NCBI RefSeq assembly: GCF_019399895.1
Contig: NC_091867.1
Location: 2,914,001-2,978,000 of the forward strand
Length of the DNA: 64,000 nt
Direction: 5' to 3'
Origin: Cardiocondyla obscurior
Lineage: Eukaryota > Arthropoda > Insecta > Hymenoptera > Formicidae
Every line of letters starts with the position of its first letter. Positions within the stretch are counted from its first letter, which is position 1. Both the position numbers and the translations under genes were made by a program. Positions 29,101 through 38,286 of the stretch are shown in pieces. A model generated the notes under the pieces. That model saw nothing but the letters and a program-made list of their open reading frames with translations, was not told where the DNA came from and searched no databases.

Positions 29101-30326
29101 ATTGAGGGGAAAATAGAACAAAGAGATGCTTGAGTATGTTTTTTTTTTTTAATCTATATATTATTATTCATTGTTTTTTTTTATTTAAGTCCGGCATTCG
29201 ATTTTTTAACTGTAACACGGGCACGTTAACTTATCCTTTTATCTATTGTTATTAAATGTTATAAACTGGAGTTGCACAATGTCGCTTTCCTAGAGCTGTG
29301 TATAATGCACGTGATTGTGTTATATGAATCTCATTACGTCTGGTTATAAATTAATTTTATTGAATATAATTATATATTTTTTTAAAAGAGGAACAAAACG
29401 CGATAAACGCTATACGAAGCTTCTTGCTGTAATAAGTCTTTATGAATTTAATTCATGATCACTTTTATCGATGCAATGGGAAGAAGAGACAGATTTCACG
29501 GACCTTGTAAAGGGATGTCTAATGACAGTAAATTTCTTTAGAAGAATTCTTATTGTTGATCGTAATTGTATAGCATTTATTAGCAAGCCAACAGCCAATT
29601 AAATTTATTCCGTATAGCTTATTGCACAGTTGCGGTTCAATATTCTTTCTTAACTTACTAAAGAATACTGATACTTTTACTTGCTGGACATTACTATGTT
29701 AAGTGGTTTTACTCCAACCTCAGCCATCTTTCTTCTTATTCTCCAGTTTCTATATTAATATTAAATGTAGTTCTAGTTTTATAACACTCAACGCGTAGAC
29801 TGTTAAAGAGATTTAAGCGATAGAATTTATGTCTTTTTTTATTTTTTTTCTTTTTATTGTACGTAATTGACGTTTACGCGATTGTTTTTCACCGAAATTA
29901 ATTTGTTTATTCGTCTGATAATTGATTTATTAATGCTTAACAGAATTTATCATTCGCAATTTATTAGTCGCGACTTGTTGAGCTTTTAGAATTTTTCTTG
30001 CTCTGATCGAGATCGAATCTCGCACGCACCGCCGCTGGTAATCATTTAATACTAACCGTACGATTTTTTCGTTCCTCCCCTATTTTTCTAGAAGTCGTAA
30101 ATTGAATATGCAATTGGAAAATGCGATACAAGAGGCGATGGCGGAACTGGACAAGATGACAGAAGAATCCCGCGAGCAGAAAGATATGAAAAAGTCGTCG
30201 AAGGTGACGTCGTCGTCGTCGGCTGCCGGCTCGAAGAGCATCATTAGCGCCGGCAGATCGGAAACCAAGAGATCGTCGAAGAGGGCCGTGGACCATGCCA
30301 AAGCCGAGCGAAGGCAATATCGGTGA
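13506..30326 (+). CDS. sba: MBD5/MBD6-family PWWP protein (six-banded), 5'-partial
   Basis: A chromatin protein of the MBD5/6 family. In mammals these bind the PR-DUB (BAP1-ASXL) deubiquitinase through the MBD; the fly orthologue is six-banded. Exons with matching phases are 13506-13722, 18964-19118, 19364-24331, 24543-24707, 26197-26344, 28764-29013 and 30092-30326, giving 2045 codons plus stop in the window. Family marks are TKLCNHKRK directly after where the MBD should end, a KKRK basic patch, a PWWP domain with the SPAWPG core, and the conserved end LKSLSEGLEAHHRARKK followed by KLN..LE.AIQEAM.ELDKM. The MBD itself is not in the window. The middle is Gln/Ser/Thr-rich and probably disordered. 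An alternative exon end removes the PWWP (see 24543-25430). Family assignment is very firm; exon ends are read from splice consensus and frame only. Confidence 0.93.
14063..14134. repeat. Compound (CT)n-(TA)n microsatellite
   Basis: About 11 CT units (14063-14085), a short T-rich bridge and about 21 TA units (14092-14134), inside the sba intron. Open frames reading SLSLSL and IYIYIY across it are products of the repeat, not genes. Confidence 0.95.
17130..17445 (+). promoter_or_regulatory. sba: Possible internal promoter and non-coding first exon
   Basis: Two initiator-like TCAGT sites (CCGTCAGTTAG near 17135 and GCTCAGTCC near 17172) sit in a CpG-rich block. About 270-310 bases downstream there is a strong donor GTAAGTGAG at 17446. 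If used, it would splice to 18964 and produce an sba form without the MBD, starting at an internal Met such as the one near 19505. There is no TATA box and no transcript evidence; this is a weak inference. Confidence 0.2.
18964..19118 (+). CDS. sba: sba exon with basic nuclear-localisation patch
   Basis: Acceptor GTGCGCAG precedes 18964 and donor GTAATT follows 19118 (phase 0). The product reads DGHSKKKKRKLGSIGG, a classic monopartite nuclear-localisation type patch, then SVSQLLAQRERAIAAVAA, a short predicted helix. The junction codon with the previous exon (G+AT) keeps the frame. Confidence 0.85.
19364..24331 (+). CDS. sba: sba giant Gln-rich exon (1656 codons)
   Basis: A single 4968-base exon with acceptor ATTTTTAG and donor GTAAAA, phase 0 at both ends. 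It begins VWPIAIPNLQVQQNGQQ. The first 350 residues are dominated by Gln/His runs coded by mixed CAA and CAG. A second Gln/His block lies at 22318-22415. Between them are Ser/Thr/Pro-rich stretches, including four tandem copies of an SQPATPxS-like motif near 21588-21675. KKKSYKKRKGNSQTVASML at about 22951-23000 resembles the RKRK...T.LSLL element of vertebrate MBD5. Low complexity suggests a disordered scaffold. Reading past the donor adds only 10 residues before a stop. Confidence 0.9.
22318..22415 (+). repeat. sba: CAG/CAA/CAC repeat coding poly-Gln/His
   Basis: Mostly CAG and CAA triplets with a few CAC/CAT, coding a Gln/His run in the giant exon. Mixed codons suggest it is less slippage-prone than a pure CAG tract. 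Confidence 0.9.
24543..25430 (+). CDS. sba: sba composite exon: internal donor or alternative PWWP-less C-terminus
   Basis: Acceptor TTATTTTCAG opens the exon in frame (PMVHCVSSSEPDSGD). An internal donor CAG/GTTGGT after 24707 joins 26197 in phase 0 and leads to the PWWP. If it is not used, the frame stays open for 240 more codons to a TAG at 25428-25430. That extension is rich in His, Tyr, Asn and Pro, and ends in an acidic tail (DAQDDDEESDSSSDE). Such a long open frame in AT-rich DNA, immediately followed by poly(A) signals at 25725 and 25994, argues for a real alternative terminal exon giving an isoform of about 2075 window residues without PWWP. I do not recognise any domain in the extension. 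Confidence 0.75.
   Translation, partial: PMVHCVSSSEPDSGDTQVASEDWRIQGIATKEITLNQPSLHGKTYVESTVTTGIQVGTHVEQVNHHLTVIDMHQPADTTHPENTYADSQEHMDTSSPNHSINSDTMDHSAVEDQLSVSKEMTDVPYSEIEINPLSIISHGHYQPILYHGQHYVPNANVYRQQTLVPDHAHYTMLPHINGKFNDKSCVDNNRVGTEIVQHVMEQDEIEQNSEEKLLERPNADVSYCPQNVGYPQKFIDIGPSGLYPHLYNYRSDPNGIAVVNYTPNKQAYINPYVYNPFIYDAQDDDEESDSSSDE
25431..26196 (+). other. sba: Alternative 3' UTR / intron of sba
   Basis: AT-rich. AATAAA occurs at 25725-25730 and 25994-25999, fitting 3' ends of the PWWP-less transcript. For the PWWP isoform this is intron. No other gene is seen. Confidence 0.6.
26197..26344 (+). CDS. sba: sba exon upstream of PWWP
   Basis: Acceptor TATTTGACAG and donor GTCAGT. It starts in phase 0 and ends in phase 1, whose G joins TA of the next exon to make GTA. 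The product is IYTSETLKQAEGVVSTVRCEG followed by RGIKRKLDSIHSMHSTLHED. Reading through the donor gives 41 further residues ending KKKKIE at 26469, which might be a minor alternative end. Confidence 0.8.
26345..28763 (+). other. sba: sba intron of 2.4 kb
   Basis: AT-rich intron with several T runs (27026-27043, 27378-27394). Small open frames near 27358-27666 and 28205-28489 have no family signature. A CCGAGTGGCCAAGGGG string near 27457 recalls a tRNA D-arm but no cloverleaf can be built around it. Confidence 0.75.
28764..29013 (+). CDS. sba: sba PWWP-domain exon
   Basis: PWWP domain, a Royal-family fold that reads methylated histone lysine (often H3K36) together with DNA. The visible core is VGDLVWGAARGSPAWPGKV (PAWP form of the motif), then VWVRWYGGGGGRTQVDVKAL with an unusual five-glycine stretch in the loop, then LKSLSEGLEAHHRARKK. 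The last segment is the MBD5/6-specific continuation and separates it from other PWWP proteins. Acceptor AACCTTCAG, donor GTGAGT after 29013 in phase 2. Confidence 0.93.
29014..30091 (+). other. sba: sba last intron (1.1 kb)
   Basis: AT-rich intron with a good donor (GTGAGT) and acceptor (TATTTTTCTAG). No other feature recognised. Confidence 0.85.
30092..30326 (+). CDS. sba: sba terminal exon, conserved C-terminal helix
   Basis: Begins in phase 2 (AA+A) and gives SRKLNMQLENAIQEAMAELD, the C-terminal helix shared with MBD5/6, then a Lys/Ser-rich tail ending RRQYR and a TGA at 30324-30326. The helix-plus-basic-tail arrangement continues directly from the PWWP extension of the previous exon. 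Confidence 0.9.
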
Positions 30327-33300
30327 TCCGTGTTGGTTGCGATTACTTAGCGAATGTCCGTGATCGACAATTCTCGTCTGTCGTAAATACCGAGGCACTG
30401 ACGATCTTCGCGCATAAATGTAATTAATTCTTTCAGTTTAATAAATTATTAAAGTCCTACATGAATCTAAACGCGTTCCAGAAATTTACCGACACATTTC
30501 CGTTTCAACCGAACAGGTATTTTAATCACAATCTCGACAATATATAGCGGGCACAATTTAGTGCAGCTGTGACGCGGATTCCATTACGTGTGACGAATCT
30601 AACGCGACAGATGAGGTAGAATCTATTGATACAGAAATACGTGATGCTACAATGCTATGTAATACGATACAAATGAGACAAAAGGAAGGCACGATACACT
30701 AAATCTCGGTGATCGCTGTGACCTGAATCACGACGAGGATATGATCTTCGAGCAAAATGTACAATTTTATTCCTACATGTTAAAATTCTTTCTCGTTGCT
30801 TAATTAATACGCTTTGGGACGTTCCCGATGTGATAGAACGTCTCTGGAAATAATCAAAAGGCTCGTCTATGATTTTTGTTCGATCGAAGAAAGAGTTTAC
30901 GGTTTATTGAACGCGGTAGCTGACGGCCGCGGAGAAACGTGGCGTTTAAACGTAAAGGTATATATTGCAGTACCGGCAAACGTTTTTCCTCTTTTGTAAA
31001 TTTATCGATACGAAGCCTAAGCAACCGTAGCATCTGCTGCAACAGCGTATTCCGTTTGTAACAAATGACATCCATTTTTAGTGGTGGATTTGTCAAGCGT
31101 GTAAAATTGCAAATAATCAATAGCGATGTACAGGAAACACGGTCGGATTCATCAAAAATAGGCCTACGGCATGCATTCTTAGATTATTTACTCTAACACA
31201 CGTGTATGTAACCACAGAAAGTAAGTAGACAGACGATAGCTTCTCACAGACGTTTCTGAATTCATAGAGGAAGGATATTATACTTATCGTGCAGGCGAAC
31301 AAATTGTCATACGGTTATTTTATTCGATCGATTTTATTTAAGACGATACAAAGAACAGCATTTGAAACAAAAAAAACTTTCTACGATAATATATATTAAT
31401 GTAATCAATCATCCGGTTACTGCGAGCGGTTTTTACAATTTACACGTGCTATTGAGAGGCACGGATGTTTCCTGAAAATATGTACTCGCCCACATATTTG
31501 GGTGATCGTAAACAAACATGTGTAGTTTAAAAAAAATATTTTTGCGAACGAACATTCATTAATCTATCCGTAGAGAATAATACATTTTTTTAGAAGGCTG
31601 TACACAATGTATGAACCATTGTTTTATTGTGACGGTGTCGTGCTGCAGGCTCGTTGAACCATTTTAAACGCATTCACTGGACGTTTTTGATCCGCGCGAT
31701 TATTTTCTTAAATGGTTTTTCCTTTTTTTTTTTCTTTTCTTTTTTTTTTTTTTTTTGATTGACGTAAACTTGAATCATCTCGTGACTGAATAATACACGA
31801 TTTAATGTACAGTAGCAAAGCAATTGGAAATTGCTGCAAAGTTCGGTATCTGATATTGGAAAATTTAATCGTAATTTCAAAAATAGGAATCATATTTACG
31901 ACGGAGAATGAATTCGAAGGTGCATTAAGAATCTCGAGTTTACGGTTACGTCGTCGAGATAACTTCGGAGACATATTATAGACAATAAAGAGAATGCAAG
32001 TATCAAAAAAAAAAAGATTGCGCGATTCTTGATTCACGTTTTCCGCAACTAATTGTTTAGAGTTCTCTTCGAGGAACTCGTTAATTATCACGTATATTCT
32101 AATCGGTGTTAAGAAATTTCGCTATAAATGCACCGACTGCGTAATACTTAACTATACGGGTCCGCGAACAGATTTTTTAGCGTTACACATTATGGCTGTA
32201 AATATGTCAACTGTATGACGATAATACCGTCATAATAACGAATATAACTCGGTTGTAAGAAAGGCCAACATAAAGCAACTAGTTTACGTACGAATAAATT
32301 ATCGTTCGCAGAAACGCGACGAGTCTGTAACCGAATATTTGCTTCTGAGATTAAAACGGAGCTACTCTTATATCAAAAAAAAAAAAAAAATAATAAAATA
32401 ATAATAACTGCTTGATGTCACCGTATATTTGCGGAAAATCACAGACCATTCACAGAGACGGGTTTTTCTGCAAACAGAATCTTGTCTAAGCTGTATGTTC
32501 TCTGTCTTTTCGTGAAGCGGAAAGCTGCCTGAGTCATATCTTTTACTTTGTGATACGTAAATAAAATCCTTAAGAGAAGACTATGAGAAGATATTTTTCA
32601 ATATATTTATGCAGCTTAAATGGAGAATATTTACCTTTGACGCGTCTTTTCTGTGATTTAATGTACGTTTTACGCGACGGTGAAAAAGCATAATTTGTTG
32701 AATATTTTTTATATGACTCAGGCCACTTTCATCGTCACAAATATCGTGTGGAAGCTCGTCGAGATTATATACGACCGGTTTTCCCTCTCCAGTGTGCGTC
32801 TCTATTTAAGAACAATTATATCAAAGTAAATCAAAAGTTCGCGATATCACATATTACTCGTTAAGTTTCACAAAAAAAAAAGAAAAAGAAAAAAAAATAA
32901 AAAAAAAGGAAAGAAAGATTTTCGACAGAGAAGAATCGCTTCCCGTGACACGATTCGTAGCACTTCATCATGACCAAGCGCGTTGCAACGCAACGTTTCA
33001 TTTGATGAATGGCGAAAGACATATCACCGGCCGCGAATGACAATTCTTTGAAATCAGCACGTTTTCGGTGAGACATACCGTGCAAAACTACAGATGAGAA
33101 GAAGAAAAAAAAAAGATAGGAAGAATTTTAAGAATATGCGAATGGCTGGCACACATTCTTTACATACACGTACGCACATTCACATACACTACGGGACCGT
33201 TTAAAGTTTAAGACATTTCTAATTTCATCTGATTCTCTTCATCTCGAATAACCCGTGTGTGAGTAGTCGAGGGCTGCTTTTGACAAAATTCAACAATTAC

Positions 33301-33655
33301 AAGAGTATCTAATATTTCGACGTTATATCGCTATATGTTCTGTTCGTTCTGCGATCGACGTTTACCAGTTTAGTTGTACCTTACAATTTTAAATTCTTCA
33401 TAGCGACATACGTGTCATATTGCGTGTCCGCAATGTGTATACAAGATAACATCGTTCATGTAACTATTACCTGCGAAAGTCAGACGATACGACGTTCCGA
33501 AGCTTTGTTATGAACGTTGACTTTTATAAAAACGGCCCTCGCAATTCGGCGCTTAGATCTCCGCTGATACTTTCTCCTCCGGGATCGATGTAACCATTTT
33601 TCCGAGAGCATTTTCTTCTCGCTTTCTCGTGTGTGCGATGCGAGAGTGGCCATAG

Positions 33656-33658
<3 letters not shown>

Positions 33659-33688
<30 letters not shown>
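33659..33688. repeat. Uninterrupted run of 30 A
   Basis: Thirty consecutive A residues within the inferred sba 3' UTR, with a second interrupted A-rich run at 33737-33763. It could be slippage or the tail of an old retroposed sequence; no target-site duplication is visible. Confidence 0.95.
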
Positions 33689-33690
<2 letters not shown>

Positions 33691-35079
33691 AGTGAAAACT
33701 TTACCTCAGTGACACATACGCAAGAATCAAACGTCTTAAAAAAAAAAGAGAAAAAAAAAAAAGAATCGAGGATATATACTGTAGTGCCGATGTCCTTTGT
33801 ATATTTTCCATGATATTGTAAATAGATACATACATATACCACGCCTTTCTGATAATCACGCTGTGCGATAAGCGGTCGACGGGCATGATTGTTTAATGCT
33901 ATGCGGTGAATGTCCGGCGGACGGCATCGAATTAGGTACGCGAGCCGTCGAGCGAACGACGTCGGGCGTGTGTTAATAACGCATTTGTCATCAACAGCGA
34001 AAATTGTGGCTTTTAATTATTTGACACGTCGTAACGGGCGGCGAGAAGAGATAGGGCTATTTTATAAGAACATTCTTTACGGGTCGTTACATCATGTAAG
34101 TAGAATACGTTTAATACGCGCCGCACACGCGTTTTTATATAATGATGAAAGTAAAATCGAAGAGGAGTCGTTTGAACGACGGCACATTTAAACGCGAAAG
34201 CGAGCGTCCTGTTTTTTAACGCGCCGTTTTATTTTTTACCATTACGTTCCCTCGTATTGCGAGGAGGAATTCTACTTCGGGTGGGAAAGGTACCGGGATC
34301 TTTCACGGGCGTACTTGTTCCTCGATGGCTCAATCGGCTCGGCACCCGGTGTAATTTAACGAAGGGCCTACGTCGTCGTGGAACTCCGCGTGCGTTGCGA
34401 CCGGACGGGATAAGATTCTGTTGAAATAACTTGAAGGAATCGGCGGCATAAGAAGCACAACGGTTTGGTCGGACGGTGAGCTATTTGAGCGCGCGGCGAA
34501 TCTATTAGAGAATTATATATACTGAGAGTTATCGGTGCGTGATTGAGATTCACGCGATTTTCGGCAGATATTTATTGCTCTATTATTATTTGTCAAAAGT
34601 AGAGTATTTACGGAGCGGTTTCGTTCGCTTGTTGTGTTTTGAGAGAGATTATAACGTGGAAATGCGTGCGTGCGGGCCACATTTGTCCCTTGCAACGGAA
34701 TGTACAGTATGCATGCGCGATAGAATGTTGACGGAAAGGAAGAGGCAAGTGAGGAATGAAATTCTCGTAGTGAACGAATGCGATTACAAGCGGCACCGGA
34801 AGAAGAAAAAAAAAAAAGAAAGAAAAAGAAAAAAATACCGAGAAAACTAGACAGTTTTTTGTTAGTAGGGACAAACGGCTTACCGTGATCGCGTTATGAG
34901 TTTTACAAGGAACACGACCGGATGCACTTTCGATGTATAATATAAATATTATTGCAGATAGCATAGATATATACGTATTATATCAATTATCAATGGTATT
35001 ATACAATAAGAGATGATAATTTTATATTTACGAGAAAAAGAAGCGTGAGTGAATGAATGCGCGAAAGAGTAAAAGAGAG

Positions 35080-35350
35080 AAAGAGGGAGGGGGAGGGAGG
35101 GAGAGAGAGAGAGAGAGGGAGAGAAATCATTAAATTAAATTGAGTGTAATATACAATATACGATGGAACTCCTCCTCATGCCCGAGTTTTCCTCTCCCCA
35201 AGCCCTGCACCCGAATTCCATTGCTAGGACGAATTAGCTAAAAGCTACCCTATTTAACACTTGGCATAATATTTATATATAAATATAAATATATAAATAT
35301 GAATATATATAAATATATAAATATAAATACATATATATAAATACATACAT
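35080..35350. repeat. GA-rich simple repeat and TAAATA-type AT repeat
   Basis: A (G)GGAGGGAG/GAGAGA tract at 35080-35125, then degenerate TATAAATA units at 35269-35350. The AT block lies inside a 13-bp inverted repeat, AGCTAAAAGCTAC at 35236-35248 and GTAGCTTTTAGCT at 35467-35479. Confidence 0.85.
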
Positions 35351-35565
35351 GAGAGATAGAGAACGTAAAGTAAAAAAGAAAAAAAAAAAAATTGGATAGT
35401 CTCGGGATGGGCAATATTTGCCAGACCCTGAGGAAAAGTATGAAGCTATGTGATCCACTACTACTAGTAGCTTTTAGCTGTAAAGACTTATACTTTATTT
35501 TGTAAATTTTGTTTATACAATGTTTGATCGTTCACGCATAATACTATTGTATGTGAAACTAAGTT

Positions 35566-35571
35566 AATAAA
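35566..35571 (+). terminator. sba: Distal poly(A) signal of sba
   Basis: AATAAA followed 10-30 bases later by a GT-rich stretch. It is the last good signal before the convergent Rad51D gene. Confidence 0.5.
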
Positions 35572-35599
35572 TCATTAACATGTGAAGTGTTGAATCTTG

Positions 35600-36539
35600 T
35601 GTAGTCCATTTCGCCAACAACTTATAAATAAGCTGGCGTGGTTCGTTTTTAATTTTCTTTGTGAAACTGTACTAAAGAGTGCGTGCGATATTTATTCCCA
35701 TTTATTTTTTCCTAAGGTATTTTAATACTTTTCGATAACAATCTACGAATGTAAGTATCTTACACGGGACTTTATATAGTATCTCTCATTTTTAAAAATT
35801 ATAATTTAGATATACGTTGGGACATCAATTGCAGCGTGAAGTAAACCAAACGAGAAAGCGTACATATGATCAGCTGAACTGTAAGGAACAGTCTTTCTCG
35901 ACGCTGATATTTGTCGATTATTTTTCTCTTGTTATCGAAAAAGACACTGACAATCAAATAAATGAATATTTAATCATTACTTACAATGAAAAGAACGCAG
36001 CAATTTAATCATGACTCTATACAGGCGACCGAGAAATTGAAAGTAAACCAGGTGACAAATCCGTCAATATCGAAACTTCGCGACCGAGTATCCGAAAACG
36101 TTCCGCAAATATCAAATGTATAGCAAGAGTAAGTTAATGGCACTGCGAGAGCGAGACTAGCGAGAGTCCGTTTCTCGCCAATTCCTTGACCACGCCTTTT
36201 TTGTAATGGTTGCTACAAAATTAGCGGGAACGTCGCAAGCTAGTGATTGGCGCATATAAACCAATCGAATAATAGAATTTTATTTTAGTTCTAAAAAATT
36301 TATTACGAGCCGCCACCGTCCAATAATGGAAAAGCAAACTCAATCGACTTTGAAGTAATAAAGAATTTTAATGACATTATCGATTATAAACAATTAAAAA
36401 CACGAATTGCACGAAAAATTTATAAGTAAAAAAATAAGTAAAGAAAGGTAAAACATCGTAGGATGTTATTTTATATTTCTATCAAAAATATTTCTACTTT
36501 TATCAACAATTAATTTCTATATACTTTTATATTAACATA
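35600..36539. other. Convergent intergenic gap sba/Rad51D
   Basis: AT-rich spacer between two 3' ends. A 63-codon open frame at 35817-36008 shows no recognisable features. Nothing else is supported. Confidence 0.7.
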
Positions 36540-36545
36540 TTTATT
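36540..36545 (-). terminator. Rad51D: Poly(A) signal of Rad51D
   Basis: AATAAA on the minus strand (TTTATT on plus), about 45 bases past the TAG stop of Rad51D, in the expected place for a compact 3' UTR. Confidence 0.7.
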
Positions 36546-36589
36546 ATAGAAAATTATTAAAAAAAAATTTAATATAATATTGTAATTTA

Positions 36590-38286
36590 CTATGATGTCA
36601 CTCCAACATGATTTATATTTACAGTGCAAAAAGAGTTCTTGGTTAATCTCGAATCTTTCCAAACGTTAATTTTCCGAGTTTCATCATATTGCCTTGCTAT
36701 GAATAATCTGGTGGTCGGTATCTGTGCCCAATATTTTCCTAAAGCTGATGTCATATTGGTAGAGTGCTTTTGCTCTGGAGAAATCCATTGAGTGACTAGA
36801 TTTACAGTAAGTACAATAGCATTACATTCACTTGTAAGAAGTTGACATACATGAGCTAAATCATCAAGTTCATGAGTGGTTTCTAAATCAGATTGTTGAG
36901 CATTTCGTGCTACCTACAACAAATATAACAAATAATTATTTATAAAGAAAAAGAAAGCGAATTTATTTTGACAAAATTAATATTATAAATTATTTAGCTG
37001 TTTGATAAGAAATGTTACGTTTTAATATTTATAACACAGCATATAATATAAAACAAGTAACATGAAATATAATCGAAAAAATTTGGAAAGTTATATAAAC
37101 CATCGATAAATTAATTAGTAAAAAAAATCTGTTACTGTTTATAAAGAGACCTTAAAAATAACTGCTGGTAGAGAATCGATAATCACGAGAAAGGTCTTTT
37201 TGTCTGCATAAGATACATCATTTTGCTTTTGTTTGTAAAAAATCCTCAATTGTCGCAAGGCTTGTATTAATTCTTGAGAAGAATGTGTTTGGCAAATCTT
37301 TGTATTACATAATACATTTTCTATAATCTGTAAAAAAAATTAATTTCTTAAAAATCAATAACATTTAAAAAATAATCACATAAAAAATTTATAAATATAT
37401 ACATATACATATGTAATTTCAAATCTCTTTGTATATTTATATGTATAATTGTGATACGTAAAACCATTATCTACTACATATCTTTGTGAATATTTAATTT
37501 ATAATTAATATTATCACCTCTTGTGTAGAATTCCTTGCCTTCACGATTTCTTCGTAACGCATTTTGGAGAAATCATTCTTTGTATCAAAATACCATACAA
37601 CGATGTCTGATTGACTAGCAACATTAGCAGCTATTGTCAAACATAACTGAGTCTTTCCAGAGGATGAGGATCCGCATACTTCACATAATTGTCCTTGATA
37701 CAAGCCACCCTTCAACAATTTGTCTAAGCTACCGAGAATGAGATATTAAGTATTTAAAACCTAAATATATACTTTTAATTCATAAATGCAATTCTATGCA
37801 TAATATTAAAATTTTTTCAAGTATATTCTGATAATTTCTGTTAGAACTCAAGATGATTCATCTTAATGTACCTGTTTATCTTAGTTGGAATAATGTCATT
37901 ACATTCTTTTACAAGAAGCTCGATTACATTCTTCTTTACACCACCAAACTTCTTCAGTATGTGTTGTTTTATTTGCAATATATCCTATAAATATTAATAA
38001 TATGATGATTAATTTGCCAATATTAAACAATTAAATAATCAATTTTTTTCTCTCAGACTTTAATTAATTTTATTTTTTAGTAGAACCAGGTTTTAATCAA
38101 TTCTTTTGTTTTATCGACCATTATTTTTTGCAGGATACGCACCGTGTATGTAAAACTAGTAAAACTTGCAAGCTTAATTGGATCGGCCGAGACAAAATCT
38201 ATGATTGTGATTACATTTCTTCGTCGTAAGTTTTCCGTTACCATCTCGGATAAACTCGGATGAACATCCGTGTTCAATCTGATCAT
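36590..38286 (-). CDS. Rad51D: RAD51D recombinase paralogue, complete (322 aa)
   Basis: RecA/RAD51 family ATPase. RAD51D works with other RAD51 paralogues to help load RAD51 in homologous recombination. Exons on the minus strand are 38286-38143, 37984-37872, 37728-37518, 37327-37151 and 36913-36590. Phases fit at every junction and the sum is 969 bases, 322 aa (human about 328). The N-terminal domain contains VITIIDFVSADPIKLA, matching the RAD51D signature IDLVSADLEE. The linker gives SLDKLLKGGLYQGQLCEVCG, then Walker A GSSSSGKT (105-112). Walker B is FLVIID (202-207). Near the C-terminus ALGKYWAQIPTTRLFI matches the conserved ALGR.W..VPSTRI. The start is the first Met after a probable 5' UTR splice acceptor (TTTGTTTGTAG). 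It points away from dom and converges on sba. Confidence 0.94.

Larger units (their letters stand above)
30327..35590 (+). other. sba: Probable long sba 3' UTR
   Basis: No coding exon recognised. A proximal AATAAA at 30440-30445 lies about 115 bases after the stop. A distal AATAAA at 35566-35571 is followed by a GT-rich stretch (TGTGAAGTGTTGAATCTTGTGT), a good cleavage context. A UTR of about 5.2 kb is inferred, but separate non-coding transcription is not excluded. It contains a 30-A run at 33659-33688, AT-rich repeats at 35269-35350 and GA-rich repeats at 35080-35125. Confidence 0.5.
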
